The notes: generated by a model not told the origin, from the sequence alone. A stretch of DNA of 33,034 bases from an uncultured Acinetobacter sp. (GCF_947624825.1 NZ_CANQLZ010000033.1:1-33034); one strand, 5' to 3'. Positions 1-8,420 are shown, counted from the first letter of the stretch. Program-made: numbers and translations.

Positions 1-17
1 TTGTTAACTTCATTCTA

Positions 18-45
18 GTAAGCGTCTGGTAAGCAAGTAGTAAGC
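18..45. repeat. Three 11-bp-phased GTAAGC direct repeats
   Basis: GTAAGC occurs at 18-23, 29-34 and 40-45, so each copy starts exactly 11 bp after the previous one. That is close to one helical turn, as expected for adjacent protein-binding sites. The copies lie 116-143 bp from a tRNA 3' fragment that looks like an attachment site. Integrase arm-type sites or excisionase sites are therefore a possible reading. The repeat and its spacing are seen directly; the function is inference. Confidence 0.5.
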
Positions 46-160
46 AAAATCAATATATATTAATCAACAAAAAGAGTGAATAATAAAATTTTAGAATTAT
101 ATAAGCATATGATAGTATTGATTTTATATCTGTTACTTGTTGATTTTTAATTACCATGTA

Positions 161-211
161 AACGGACTCATAATCCGTTGGTCGACAGTTTAAGTCTGTC
201 TGGACGCACCA
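161..211 (+). tRNA. 3' half of a CAT-anticodon tRNA (tRNA-Ile2-like), probable attR remnant
   Basis: The anticodon arm is intact: stem ACGGA (162-166) pairs with TCCGT (174-178) around loop CTCATAA, which holds anticodon CAT. The T arm follows, with stem GACAG (184-188) and CTGTC (196-200). The 3' acceptor strand TGGACGC, discriminator A and an encoded CCA end at 211. The expected 5' acceptor strand GCGTCCA and the D arm are absent upstream, so this is not a complete tRNA. The T loop reads TTTAAGT where TTCRANY is expected, which suggests decay. The TTGGTCG variable region resembles tRNA-Ile(CAU) more than elongator Met. Such 3' fragments are left when an element integrates into a tRNA gene; the full gene would then lie to the left, outside this window. 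Confidence 0.65.
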
Positions 212-218
212 AATTCTT

Positions 219-251
219 AAAAAACCCTTCCATAAAATGGAAGGGTTTTTT
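219..251 (+). terminator. Intrinsic terminator after the tRNA fragment
   Basis: CCCTTCC (225-231) pairs with GGAAGGG (239-245) around a 7-nt loop. A-rich DNA precedes the stem and six T's follow it. It is probably the native terminator of the original tRNA gene, now separated from its promoter. Confidence 0.8.
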
Positions 252-317
252 ATGCACAAAAATTTAAGGTTTTATTATGGGCTTTGAGGTCTGATGCTAG
301 ACAAGCATGATTAAAGA

Positions 318-346
318 TTATCAATTGCTCGAAATGCCTTTATAAT
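318..346 (+). promoter_or_regulatory. Sigma-70-like promoter upstream of ycaO
   Basis: A -35 TTATCA (318-323) is followed by a 17-bp spacer and a perfect -10 TATAAT (341-346). Transcription would start near 353, giving a leader of about 125 nt before the ycaO start. The rest of 260-477 holds no ORF. A short direct repeat, GTCTACTT, lies within the predicted leader. Confidence 0.5.
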
Positions 347-477
347 AACGCTTATCTTGCTAAGAGCATGGTCTACTTAGCGTCTACTTTTTAAGTCAAT
401 TTCTCTCATTAATTCGGCTTATTTTTACTTGTAATCTTATATGTCTATGTGGGCATGTAGGAGATTTAGGTGCATGC

Positions 478-2679
478 ATGGAAATTAAGGTTAATTATCT
501 CGATAACCTTCGACAAGAAGCTAAATTTGATGACTTTAGTGTCATTGCAGATCAACCCATTCGCTATAAAGGTGATGGTTCGGCACCGGGACCATTTGAT
601 TATTTTTTAGCATCTTCTGCCTTGTGTGCAGCGTATTTTGTCAAAGTGTATTGTGCAGCGCGTGACATTCCAACCGATAATATTCGTTTGTCACAAAACA
701 ATATTGTTGACCCTGAAAACCGTTATAAACAAATCTTTAAGATTCAAGTGGAATTGCCAGCGGATATTTCAGAAAAAGATCGCCAAGGTATTTTGCGTTC
801 TATTGACCGTTGTACAGTTAAAAAAGTGATTCAGACTGGTCCTGAATTTGTGATTGAAGAAGTCGAAAGCATTGATGCTGATGCCCAAGCACTTCTTATG
901 CCAAGCCTAACTTCAGAACAATCTACCTATATTTTAGGTAAAGACAAACCGCTTGAAGAAACCATTGCCAAAATGTCTGGAATTTTGGCAGGTTTAGGCA
1001 TGAAAATTGAAATTGCATCATGGCGTAATATTGTACCCAATGTATGGTCATTACACATTCGCGATGCACAATCTCCAATGTGTTTTACTAACGGTAAAGG
1101 CTCTACCAAAGAAAGTGCTTTGGCTTCGGCATTGGGTGAGTTTATTGAGCGCCTGAATTGCAACTTCTTCTATAATGATCAATTTTGGGGTCAAGACATC
1201 GCCAATGCCGAATTTGTGCATTATCCAGATGAAAAATGGTTTCAGCCGGGTGTAGATGGTGCATTACCTGTTGAAATCTTAGATGATTACACCCGTGACA
1301 TTTATAACCCTGACGATGAATTGTTGGGTACACATTTATATGACACCAACTCAGGCAATACCGCACGTGGCATTTGTTCATTGCCATTTGTGCGCCAATC
1401 CGATGGTGAAACAGTCTATTTCCCATCCAATTTGATTGAAAACTTGTATTTATCCAATGGTATGAGTGCAGGCAATACATTGGCTGAAGCACAAGTGCAG
1501 TGTTTGTCCGAGATTTTCGAGCGTGCTGTTAAGCGTGAAATTTTAGAGGGCGAAATTGCACTGCCTGATGTACCGCAAGACGTGTTAAATCAATATCCAA
1601 ACATCGTGGCAGGTATTCAAGGCCTAGAAGAGCAAGGTTTCCCTGTGTTGGTCAAAGATGCTTCATTAGGTGGTCAATTCCCTGTGATGTGTGTGACCTT
1701 AATGAACCCACGCACAGGCGGTGTATTTGCCTCATTTGGTGCGCATCCTAGTTTTGAGGTGGCACTAGAGCGCAGTTTAACTGAATTATTACAAGGGCGT
1801 AGTTTTGAAGGTCTGAATGATCTGCCACAACCGACCTTTAGCTCTAATGCAGTGACTGAACCCAATAACTATGTAGAACACTTCATTGATTCAAGTGGTG
1901 TGGTGTCATGGCGCTTCTTTAGTGCCAAAGCTGACTATGACTTTGAGGCATGGGATTTTACCCAAGACGGTCAGGCGAGTAATGCTGATCAAGCACAAGC
2001 GTTGTTTAATATTTTGCAAGATATGGACAAAGAAGTGTATATGGCGGTGTATGAACACTTAGGTGCAACAGCATGCCGAATCTTGGTGCCGGGTTATTCA
2101 GAAATTTACTTGGTTGAAGATTTGGTGTGGGACAATACCAACAAAGCTTTGTTATTCCGTGAAGATATCTTAAATTTACATCGTTTAGATCACCAACAAT
2201 TGGAAGCATTGATTGAGCGTTTAGAAGAGCTTGAGGTTGATGATTACACCGAAATCAAAACTTTAATTGGGATTGAATTTGATGACAATACCGTGTGGGG
2301 TCAACTCACATTGTTGGAACTCAAACTTCAAGTCTATTTGGCTTTAGAGCAATTTGAAGAAGCCAAAGATTTGGTCGAGGCATTCTTGCAATACAACACC
2401 AACACTGTTGAGCGTGGTTTATTTTACCAATGCTTAAATGTGGTGCTAGAAGTAGAGCTTGATGATGATATGGCACTTGACGATTATGCCTATAACTTCC
2501 GTCGTATGTTTGGTGACGAACGCATGGATGCCGCTTTAGGTTGCCTAGATGGCAGCGCACGCTTCTATGGTTTAACCGAAACCAATATGCAATTGGAAGG
2601 ATTAGATCGCCATTTGCGTTTAATTGACAGCTACAAAAAATTGCATGCGGCGCGTGCAAAATTTGTCGCACAGCATTAA
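478..2679 (+). CDS. ycaO: OsmC/YcaO fusion protein (YcaO family)
   Basis: A 733-residue cytoplasmic protein with three regions. Residues 1 to about 140 resemble an OsmC-like domain. Residues about 150-560 form the YcaO ATP-binding domain. The C-terminal part, from about 570, is acidic and helical and looks TPR-like. YcaO proteins use ATP to activate backbone amides; E. coli YcaO (586 aa) is linked to beta-methylthiolation of ribosomal protein S12. YcaO signature stretches seen are GEFIERL (about 220-226) and the Glu-rich helix EAQVQCLSEIFERAVKREI (about 337-355). ATG 478 was chosen; an overlapping ATG at 474 is out of frame. A weak GGAG lies 14 nt upstream and TAGG lies nearer. No partner dehydrogenase or TOMM precursor peptide is visible next to it, so a stand-alone housekeeping role is more likely than natural-product synthesis. 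The substrate cannot be told from sequence. Confidence 0.92.
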   Translation: MEIKVNYLDNLRQEAKFDDFSVIADQPIRYKGDGSAPGPFDYFLASSALCAAYFVKVYCAARDIPTDNIRLSQNNIVDPENRYKQIFKIQVELPADISEKDRQGILRSIDRCTVKKVIQTGPEFVIEEVESIDADAQALLMPSLTSEQSTYILGKDKPLEETIAKMSGILAGLGMKIEIASWRNIVPNVWSLHIRDAQSPMCFTNGKGSTKESALASALGEFIERLNCNFFYNDQFWGQDIANAEFVHYPDEKWFQPGVDGALPVEILDDYTRDIYNPDDELLGTHLYDTNSGNTARGICSLPFVRQSDGETVYFPSNLIENLYLSNGMSAGNTLAEAQVQCLSEIFERAVKREILEGEIALPDVPQDVLNQYPNIVAGIQGLEEQGFPVLVKDASLGGQFPVMCVTLMNPRTGGVFASFGAHPSFEVALERSLTELLQGRSFEGLNDLPQPTFSSNAVTEPNNYVEHFIDSSGVVSWRFFSAKADYDFEAWDFTQDGQASNADQAQALFNILQDMDKEVYMAVYEHLGATACRILVPGYSEIYLVEDLVWDNTNKALLFREDILNLHRLDHQQLEALIERLEELEVDDYTEIKTLIGIEFDDNTVWGQLTLLELKLQVYLALEQFEEAKDLVEAFLQYNTNTVERGLFYQCLNVVLEVELDDDMALDDYAYNFRRMFGDERMDAALGCLDGSARFYGLTETNMQLEGLDRHLRLIDSYKKLHAARAKFVAQH

Positions 2680-2690
2680 TCAAACACAAT

Positions 2691-2711
2691 CAGCCTATGT
2701 TTCATAGGCTG
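2691..2711 (+). other. Perfect 9-bp hairpin between ycaO and the next gene
   Basis: CAGCCTATG (2691-2699) pairs perfectly with CATAGGCTG (2703-2711) around a TTT loop. No T tract follows, so it is not a standard intrinsic terminator. It ends 15 nt before the preferred start of the next gene and could limit read-through, stabilise the ycaO mRNA 3' end or control ribosome access. Confidence 0.6.
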
Positions 2712-2726
2712 ATGGATGTTGACACG

Positions 2727-2945
2727 ATGAAAGATTTTAAAGCTTTAACTTATATTGTAGATGAGCACTTAGCCGATACTTTAACCTGGCTGAGTCATCA
2801 TCAAGATTGTTTTGAACGACTCAGCTATGACTGTGTTCGCCGAGAGCTAACCGTTGAACATGCCAATGGCATGGACATCATTCGTCAAGGTGATTATTTA
2901 AATGCGCAATATGGCATTTTAATTACCGCGCATAATTTTGCTTAA
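2727..2945 (+). CDS. Small hypothetical protein downstream of ycaO
   Basis: A 72-residue protein starting MKDFKALTYIVDEHLAD, with no signal peptide or membrane segment. I do not recognise the family. It is acidic, contains aromatic and histidine residues, and looks like a small soluble alpha/beta protein. ATG 2727 is preferred because the upstream in-frame ATG at 2697 lies inside the 9-bp hairpin; ATG 2712 is also possible. No strong ribosome binding site marks any of these starts. It lies 47 bp after ycaO on the same strand and ends 4 bp before the convergent bioB stop. That may mean co-transcription with ycaO, but a functional link is only inference. Confidence 0.65.
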   Translation: MKDFKALTYIVDEHLADTLTWLSHHQDCFERLSYDCVRRELTVEHANGMDIIRQGDYLNAQYGILITAHNFA

Positions 2946-2949
2946 ATAT

Positions 2950-3939
2950 TTAGACTGCCATCGCATCAAGCGCCAATTGTTGGACGGGTGTTTTGCTAGG
3001 TTCTTGTTGAAGTCCAAGTTTGCTAAATAATACTTGATCTTGACCATGCCCTGAATTGGGTGTGGTCAGTAATTTATCGCCTGAGAAAATCGAGTTTGCA
3101 CCTGCCATAAACGCCAATGCTTGTTCTGAGTCGCTGAGATTTTCACGTCCGGCTGATAACCGGATATAACTTTTAGGCATAATTAAGCGTGCTACGGCAA
3201 TCGTACGAATCCATTCTAAAATGTCTAATTTCTCTGTATCGCCTAAAGGTGTGCCTTGAATTGGTACTAATAAGTTAATAGGTACAGATTCTGGATGCAT
3301 GGCTAAAGTTGACAATTCATGCAATAAACCAATGCGGTCTTGAATATCTTCACCTAGGCCGACAATACCACCACTACAAACTTTCATACCTGCATCACGC
3401 ACGTTTTGTAACGTGTCCAAACGTTGATCAAAAGTACGTGTGGTGATCATGTTTGGATAATATTCACGAGATGTGTCTAAGTTATGATTGTAATAATCTA
3501 AACCTGCATTGGCTAAACGCTCAGCTTGTGAGCTATTTAGCATGCCTAAGGTCATGCAGGTTTCTAAACCTAAAGCTTTGACGCCCTCAATCAATTCTAA
3601 GACATAGGGCATATCGCGCTCGTGTGGGTTACGCCATGCCGCTCCCATACAAAAACGTGTTGCACCTGATCTTTTGGCAGCCTTTGCATGTTCAAGTGCA
3701 GTGTTGACCGCCATTTTTTTTTCAGCAGCGAGCTGAGTGTCATAATGTGCAGATTGAGCGCAGTATTTACAGTCTTCAGGACATTTCCCTGTTTTAATGG
3801 AGAGTAATGTACTGACTTGAATATGATTGGCAGTAAAATGGCTGCGATGTATATTTTGTGCTTGAAGTAATAAGTCTAAAAGAGGTTGTTGGTAAAGTTG
3901 TTTGATTTCTGCGCGCGTCCAATCATGGCGTAATGACAT
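2950..3939 (-). CDS. bioB: Biotin synthase BioB
   Basis: A 329-residue radical SAM enzyme that inserts sulfur into dethiobiotin to make biotin, the last step of the pathway. The radical-SAM cluster motif CPEDCKYC is at residues 53-60 (Cys53, Cys57, Cys60). Family stretches such as [24 protein letters not shown] and [10 protein letters not shown] follow in order. Length is normal for BioB. The start at 3939 has an AAAGGA ribosome binding site about 6 nt upstream. The gene stands alone: bioA, bioF, bioC and bioD are not in the window, so the biotin genes are scattered here. It converges on the small gene downstream of ycaO. No convincing BirA operator was recognised upstream. Confidence 0.97.
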   Translation of the reverse strand: MSLRHDWTRAEIKQLYQQPLLDLLLQAQNIHRSHFTANHIQVSTLLSIKTGKCPEDCKYCAQSAHYDTQLAAEKKMAVNTALEHAKAAKRSGATRFCMGAAWRNPHERDMPYVLELIEGVKALGLETCMTLGMLNSSQAERLANAGLDYYNHNLDTSREYYPNMITTRTFDQRLDTLQNVRDAGMKVCSGGIVGLGEDIQDRIGLLHELSTLAMHPESVPINLLVPIQGTPLGDTEKLDILEWIRTIAVARLIMPKSYIRLSAGRENLSDSEQALAFMAGANSIFSGDKLLTTPNSGHGQDQVLFSKLGLQQEPSKTPVQQLALDAMAV

Positions 3940-4163
3940 TTTTTATTCCTTTAAACGTATGACTTTTTTTAGCATAACGTAGAAAAAATGCGCGTAAAGG
4001 CAAAAAATACCAATTTTCTGAGCCAATTGAAGCGTAATTGTATAAAAATAAAAAATTTAATTTAATTGCAAAGTTAACTGGTTTAATGAAGTTTTAGTAA
4101 CAAAATTTCCTTTTGAAAGTTTGGAAAAAAACATGAAAAGATATCTATGCTAAAAATTTTGTT

Positions 4164-4220
4164 GCGAACGTGAAGTGATACTACTGTTTGGGAATATACA
4201 GTACGCTTTAACACGTTCGC
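4164..4220. other. Long bulged hairpin between queG and bioB
   Basis: GCGAACGTG (4164-4172) pairs perfectly with CACGTTCGC (4212-4220). Nested inside, TACTGT (4182-4187) pairs with ACAGTA (4198-4203), giving a two-tier stem of 57 nt. There is no T tract on either side, so it is not a typical terminator, although it begins 9 nt after the queG stop. It could be an mRNA 3'-end stabilising structure, a small RNA element or a repeated palindrome. The pairing is seen directly; the role is unknown. Confidence 0.55.
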
Positions 4221-4228
4221 CGCGAAGT

Positions 4229-5320
4229 TTAACTTTGTTTATGGTGTTGCTCTTGTAATGCCCAATCAATATGCACTTGCACAACCTCATCATGTAGCTC
4301 ACGCTGAGCATTTAATTGTGTAATGATCTCAAGGCTAAAGGGTGCATTACCTAAGCCAATTGCCACATTGCGCATAAAGCTTTGATAGCCTGTACGGCGT
4401 AGTGGGCTACCTTCGGTATAGGCTAAAAAAGTAGGTTCATCCCATTGCCATAGTTCTAATAAGCTCAAACGATCTAAACCATGCCGCGGTTGGAAGTCTT
4501 CAATTGGGGTGACTTTAGCAAAACTATTCCATGGGCAAATCAGCTGACAATCGTCACAGCCAAAAATACGATTGCCAATTGGGCGGCGCAAATCTTCTGG
4601 AATAATACCTTTATACTCAATAGTTAAGTAGGCAATGCATTTGCGTGCATCGAGCATATACGGTTCAACAATCGCTTGAGTCGGACAAATATCTAAACAG
4701 GCTGTGCATGAACCACAGTGCTTGGTGGTCGGCTCATCAAAGGGTAAATCTAAAGCGCTAAATAATTCACCGAGTACAAAAAAAGAGCCTGATTTTTTGT
4801 GAATTAAAAGGGTGTGTTTACCTGTCCATCCCATTCCAGCATTTTCAGCTAAGGATTTTTCAAAGATCGGGGCCGAGTCGGCAAAAGGGCGTGATTCAAA
4901 TTCGCCCACACGTGCTTTAATCCGTTGCGATAAGGTTTTTAAACGACCGCGCATGACTTTATGATAATCACGTCCACGGGCATAGCGCGCGATAATGCCA
5001 TGATTGGGTGCATCGGGCACATGACGCGGTTTAGGTGTTTCCACCAAATAATCCATACGTACACAAATAATGCATTTGGTACCCGGTACCAATAAAGTGG
5101 GATCAGCACGTTTTTCTAAATTTTCGCCCAAAAAATCCATATCGGCATGATAACCGCGTTTTAAATATTCTTCTAAACGTGCCATTTCAGCTTGAGCATC
5201 GGGTCGGGCAATGACACAATCAGCAAAACCAAGAGCAAGTGCCTCTGCTTTAATCCATGCTTTAAGTGCGACACGATCATCAGAATAAGTGGTAATAACA
5301 GGAGAAGAGGCAGCAGTCAT
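4229..5320 (-). CDS. queG: Epoxyqueuosine reductase QueG
   Basis: A 363-residue cytoplasmic, cobalamin-dependent iron-sulfur enzyme that reduces epoxyqueuosine to queuosine in tRNA, the final step of Q synthesis. Two [4Fe-4S] binding motifs are visible: Cys202, Cys205, Cys208 and Cys212 in CGSCTACLDICP, and Cys255, Cys258 and Cys262 in FGCDDCQLICPWN, with an extra Cys228 between them. A HEAT-like tail (RNVAIGLGN) follows. The family stretch FADSAPIFEK (about 147-155) includes the expected catalytic Asp149. Length is typical. It is divergent from nnr, with only 22 bp between the two start codons, so promoter elements must overlap the coding starts. In other bacteria queG often neighbours nnr and tsaE; tsaE is absent here. 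Confidence 0.96.
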   Translation of the reverse strand: MTAASSPVITTYSDDRVALKAWIKAEALALGFADCVIARPDAQAEMARLEEYLKRGYHADMDFLGENLEKRADPTLLVPGTKCIICVRMDYLVETPKPRHVPDAPNHGIIARYARGRDYHKVMRGRLKTLSQRIKARVGEFESRPFADSAPIFEKSLAENAGMGWTGKHTLLIHKKSGSFFVLGELFSALDLPFDEPTTKHCGSCTACLDICPTQAIVEPYMLDARKCIAYLTIEYKGIIPEDLRRPIGNRIFGCDDCQLICPWNSFAKVTPIEDFQPRHGLDRLSLLELWQWDEPTFLAYTEGSPLRRTGYQSFMRNVAIGLGNAPFSLEIITQLNAQRELHDEVVQVHIDWALQEQHHKQS

Positions 5321-5342
5321 AAAGATAAAACAAGGAAAAACA

Positions 5343-6800
5343 ATGCAGCAAGTTTATCATAGCCGCGATATTCAAGCATGGGAGCAGCGCTGGTTTGCCA
5401 AGGGAAATTCATCTTACGGTTTGATGCAGCAAGTGGCATGGGCCATTGCACAACAGTTAAAAGTGTTGTTTGCTCAACATAATATTCAAAGCATCGCCGT
5501 GTGTTGTGGGCAAGGTAACAATGCTGGCGATGGTTATTTGATTGCAAAATATTTACAGCAAGCAGGTTTTGATGTTTGTATTTATGCCAATGACTTAGGC
5601 GCATCACACGATCTACATACAGCGTATCAATCTGCAAAAGACAGGGGCGTGACGATTGAGCAAGGCTTTGATTTTAAACGGACTTATGATGCTTATATAG
5701 ATGCTTTGTTTGGAATTGGCTTAAATCGTGAGTTAACTGAAGATTGGCAACAGATCATTCAGCATATCAATCAACAATCAGGTTTAAAAGTTGCTATTGA
5801 TGTGCCGAGTGGCTTAAATGCCAATACTGGACAGCCACTGCCTTGTGCGGTGGTGGCAGATCATAGCTTTACTGTATTGGGTTTAAAAATAGGCTTATTT
5901 ACTGCTAAAGGCAAAGCCTATTGTGGTCAGATTCACCTCATCGATTTAATTCCAACAGATCCAGATTTAACAGCCATAGCACAATTGTCACCCACCCATA
6001 TTAACTTACCCAAACGTCAAGCCTTTGGACATAAAGGCAGTTATGGGCATGTGTTGGTGATTGGTGGGCATGCCGAGATGGGTGGGGCGGTGATTATGGC
6101 CGCAGAAGCAGCTTTTTATGCCGGTGCAGGTAAAGTCACCTTGGTGTGTGATGCCAAACATCATGGTGCGATTTTAGCGCGTAGCCCCAATATTATGTTG
6201 CGCGATATTGATCAATTGTCCCAATCTGAGCGTGAAGCATTAATCAATCAAGTCGATGCGATTTGCTTTGGCATGGGTTTAGGTCGTGATGCATGGGCTG
6301 AACAGCAATTTGGGCAGTGGTTTGATGCGATGAATCAAGCTGATAAAATTGTTGTACTGGATGCCGATACATTATGGTTTTTAGCCAAAACTCCAAAACC
6401 ATTAAGTCAACACACCTATTTAACTCCGCATCCGGGGGAGGCTGCAACCTTATTACATTGCTCGGTCAATGAAATCGAGGCCGATCGTGTGGCAGCTATT
6501 TATGCGCTCCAACACCGTTATGGCGGTGTTTGGGTATTAAAAGGCGCAGGCAGTTTAATTTTAGAACAACAATTATGGATCTGTTGTGCTGGTAATCCCG
6601 GTATGGGAACAGGGGGGATGGGCGATATTTTGGCCGGTATGCTCGCCAGTTTAAAAGCTCAATTTCAACAGCGCATTGCCCTACATCAAGTGGTCACATT
6701 ACACGCTAAAGCTGGTGATGTATTGGCATGCAATGGCGAGCGCGGTTTACAAGCACAGCATATGAATCAAGCGATTTATCAAGTAGTCAATGGAGAATAA
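5343..6800 (+). CDS. nnr: Bifunctional NAD(P)H-hydrate epimerase / ADP-dependent dehydratase
   Basis: A 485-residue metabolite-repair enzyme that restores damaged hydrated NADH and NADPH. The N-terminal YjeF_N epimerase domain (about 1-210) carries GQGNNAGDG (56-64) and AIDVPSGLNANTG. The C-terminal ribokinase-like dehydratase domain (about 220-485) carries GHKGSYGHVLVIGG, LTPHPGEA and the catalytic loop GNPGMGTGGMGD (417-428, Asp428). Both domains look intact. ATG 5343 is chosen because AAGGA lies about 7 nt upstream; an in-frame extension back to 5289 would run into the queG coding start. It sits directly before acyP with a 2-bp gap. Confidence 0.95.
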   Translation: MQQVYHSRDIQAWEQRWFAKGNSSYGLMQQVAWAIAQQLKVLFAQHNIQSIAVCCGQGNNAGDGYLIAKYLQQAGFDVCIYANDLGASHDLHTAYQSAKDRGVTIEQGFDFKRTYDAYIDALFGIGLNRELTEDWQQIIQHINQQSGLKVAIDVPSGLNANTGQPLPCAVVADHSFTVLGLKIGLFTAKGKAYCGQIHLIDLIPTDPDLTAIAQLSPTHINLPKRQAFGHKGSYGHVLVIGGHAEMGGAVIMAAEAAFYAGAGKVTLVCDAKHHGAILARSPNIMLRDIDQLSQSEREALINQVDAICFGMGLGRDAWAEQQFGQWFDAMNQADKIVVLDADTLWFLAKTPKPLSQHTYLTPHPGEAATLLHCSVNEIEADRVAAIYALQHRYGGVWVLKGAGSLILEQQLWICCAGNPGMGTGGMGDILAGMLASLKAQFQQRIALHQVVTLHAKAGDVLACNGERGLQAQHMNQAIYQVVNGE

Positions 6801-6802
6801 CA

Positions 6803-7075
6803 ATGCAACAAGGATTTCATCTTACCTTAACGGGTCAAGTACAAGGCGTGGGCTATCGCGCTTGGTTTGCAAGGCTTGCAACAGCCAAAGGGATAAGTGG
6901 TTATGTTAAAAATTTAAGCACAGGCCAAGTTGAAGCTGTGATTGTAGGCGATTTTTTTGTATTGCAGGGTCTCCTTGATCAAAGCCTAATTGGCCCTCCT
7001 CAGGCTCAGGTCACGCATTTAGACTATTACAGTTGTAAAATTTTAAATTATAGTGACTTTAAGATTCAGGCTTAA
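6803..7075 (+). CDS. acyP: Acylphosphatase
   Basis: A 90-residue small cytoplasmic enzyme that hydrolyses acyl phosphates. The phosphate-binding loop GQVQGVGYR supplies the catalytic Arg19, and [12 protein letters not shown] supplies the catalytic Asn37. Length is normal for the family. It starts 2 bp after the nnr stop with GGAG overlapping the nnr end, so the two are almost certainly translationally coupled. Its stop overlaps the convergent ruvC stop by 4 bp. Confidence 0.93.
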   Translation: MQQGFHLTLTGQVQGVGYRAWFARLATAKGISGYVKNLSTGQVEAVIVGDFFVLQGLLDQSLIGPPQAQVTHLDYYSCKILNYSDFKIQA

Positions 7076-7617
7076 CGACGCCGGCTTGTGGTACGACTTC
7101 GACCACGCGCCATGCCGCCTAAGGCGTTTAATACTGCCATTTTGCTCATACTGCCTGAAGCATGGGCATGACAAATCGCCGCGGCAAGTGCATCGGCAGC
7201 ATCTTGTTGCGGTTTAATCTCAAGCTTTAAAATTCGCATCACCATCATTTGCACTTGTTCTTTATCAGCGGCACCATAGCCCACCACCGATTGTTTAATT
7301 TGTCGCGCCGTGTACTCGGCCACAGACAAATCAAGGTTGGTTAAAGCGGCAATTGCAGCTCCACGCGCTTGACCGAGTTTTAAAGCAGAATCAGGGTTTT
7401 GTGCCATAAAAACTTGTTCCACTGCCGCTTCGGTTGGCCCATGGAAACGTACAATGCGGTCAATCCCTGCAAAAATACGTTTCAGACGTTCAGGCATTTC
7501 TGTGGTTTCAGTGCGAATGGTACCGGCATCAACAAAACTTAGATGTTGCCCATCTTTTTTAATAATGCCATACCCTGTTAAACGTGAACCGGGGTCAATC
7601 CCAATAATTAAGCTCAT
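7072..7617 (-). CDS. ruvC: Holliday junction endonuclease RuvC
   Basis: A 181-residue nuclease that resolves Holliday junctions together with RuvAB. The four acidic catalytic residues can all be placed: Asp8 in IGIDPGSR, Glu67 in AAVEQVF, and Asp139 and Asp142 in QQDAADAL. These match the E. coli set shifted by one residue. The C-terminus ends in a basic tail rich in Arg and Ser, slightly longer than in E. coli (173 aa). ruvA and ruvB are not adjacent, so the complex is encoded at separate sites. It is convergent with acyP, sharing 4 bp. Confidence 0.96.
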   Translation of the reverse strand: MSLIIGIDPGSRLTGYGIIKKDGQHLSFVDAGTIRTETTEMPERLKRIFAGIDRIVRFHGPTEAAVEQVFMAQNPDSALKLGQARGAAIAALTNLDLSVAEYTARQIKQSVVGYGAADKEQVQMMVMRILKLEIKPQQDAADALAAAICHAHASGSMSKMAVLNALGGMARGRSRTTSRRR

Positions 7618-7839
7618 AGCCCTGATAATGTATCGCTGTAGTGTGGGGCATTATAGGCAAAAAAAATCGATAAAGTTGTGCAGTGCATTCAAGCAGTTAA
7701 AAAATATCCAACATTGCCTCACAAAAATAAGTCGTCATCTTGGCTTGTAAACGTTAAAATCTCCCCCATAAATAGTAGAGGTAAGCTCATTATTAGGGGC
7801 TTGCCACCGACATATTGTATTGAGATTAGATTAATTTTC

Positions 7840-8400
7840 ATGAAAATAGCGCTTATTGTTTTAGCTGGCCTTATTCTAGAAGTCTTCGTGTGGATCGGCG
7901 TGGGTGACCTCGTGGGTAGCATGTGGTACGTATTCTTTTGGTTTATTGCCGCATTCTTTATTGGTATGGGCATGGTGCGTAAATACGCAGCCGGTGTTAT
8001 GCCACAAATGCAACAAATGCAAATGGGCATGGCCATGGGCGATCCAGCATTAGGCGCAAATTTACCTAAAATTATTGCAGGTTTTTTCTTGCTCATTCCA
8101 GGTTTAATGACCGATGTATTGGCGGTGTTAATTTTAATTCCTGCGGTACAAAATGCCTTTAAAGCTGCAGCGATGAAAGCTGTCATGAAACGTCAACATA
8201 GCATGATGGAAAAAATGATGGGTGGCATGGGCGCTGATATGGGCGGGGCAGCAGGCCAAAATCCTTTTGCAGACTTAATGCGTCAAATGCAAGATATGCA
8301 AGGTCAAGGTGGTCGTGACTCAACCATTATTGATGGTGAAGCGCGTGAAGTAACTCCCGATGCCAAACGTTTAGATTTAAAAGACGTAAATCGAAAATAA
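7840..8400 (+). CDS. fxsA: FxsA family membrane protein
   Basis: A 186-residue inner-membrane protein. Hydrophobic segments are at about residues 3-22, 28-45 and 72-95, followed by a polar, Met- and Gly-rich C-terminal tail. E. coli FxsA was named because its overproduction relieves F-plasmid exclusion of phage T7; its normal cellular role is unclear. The stretch VFVWIGVGDLVGSMW and the pattern around GFFLLIPGLMTDVLAVLILIP fit the family. ATG 7840 is chosen because the family N-terminus begins there; the reading frame stays open back to 7678 but that part has no family character. The ribosome binding site is weak. Between ruvC and this start, GGTAAGC (7780-7786) can pair with GCTTGCC (7799-7805). 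Confidence 0.85.
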   Translation: MKIALIVLAGLILEVFVWIGVGDLVGSMWYVFFWFIAAFFIGMGMVRKYAAGVMPQMQQMQMGMAMGDPALGANLPKIIAGFFLLIPGLMTDVLAVLILIPAVQNAFKAAAMKAVMKRQHSMMEKMMGGMGADMGGAAGQNPFADLMRQMQDMQGQGGRDSTIIDGEAREVTPDAKRLDLKDVNRK

Positions 8401-8420
8401 AGCCAAGCTTTTTGCCAAAA

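Noticed and set aside
50..259. A 69-residue minus-strand reading frame at the left edge
   Set aside because: It runs antisense through the tRNA fragment and its terminator. Such frames are common artefacts over tRNA genes, and it has no ribosome binding site.
2321..2689. 122-residue minus-strand frame opposite the ycaO 3' end
   Set aside because: It is antisense to a well-conserved gene, has an odd His/Cys-rich composition typical of shadow frames, and no start signal.
7763..7805. Alternative pairings of C-rich and G-rich runs upstream of fxsA as a riboswitch
   Set aside because: Only a 7-bp wobble-containing stem and a competing C/G run are present. There is no T tract or known aptamer core, so the signal is too weak to call.
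7719..8186. Long minus-strand frame opposite fxsA, 155 codons
   Set aside because: It mirrors the hydrophobic codons of fxsA, a well-supported membrane protein, and has no start signal or family likeness of its own.
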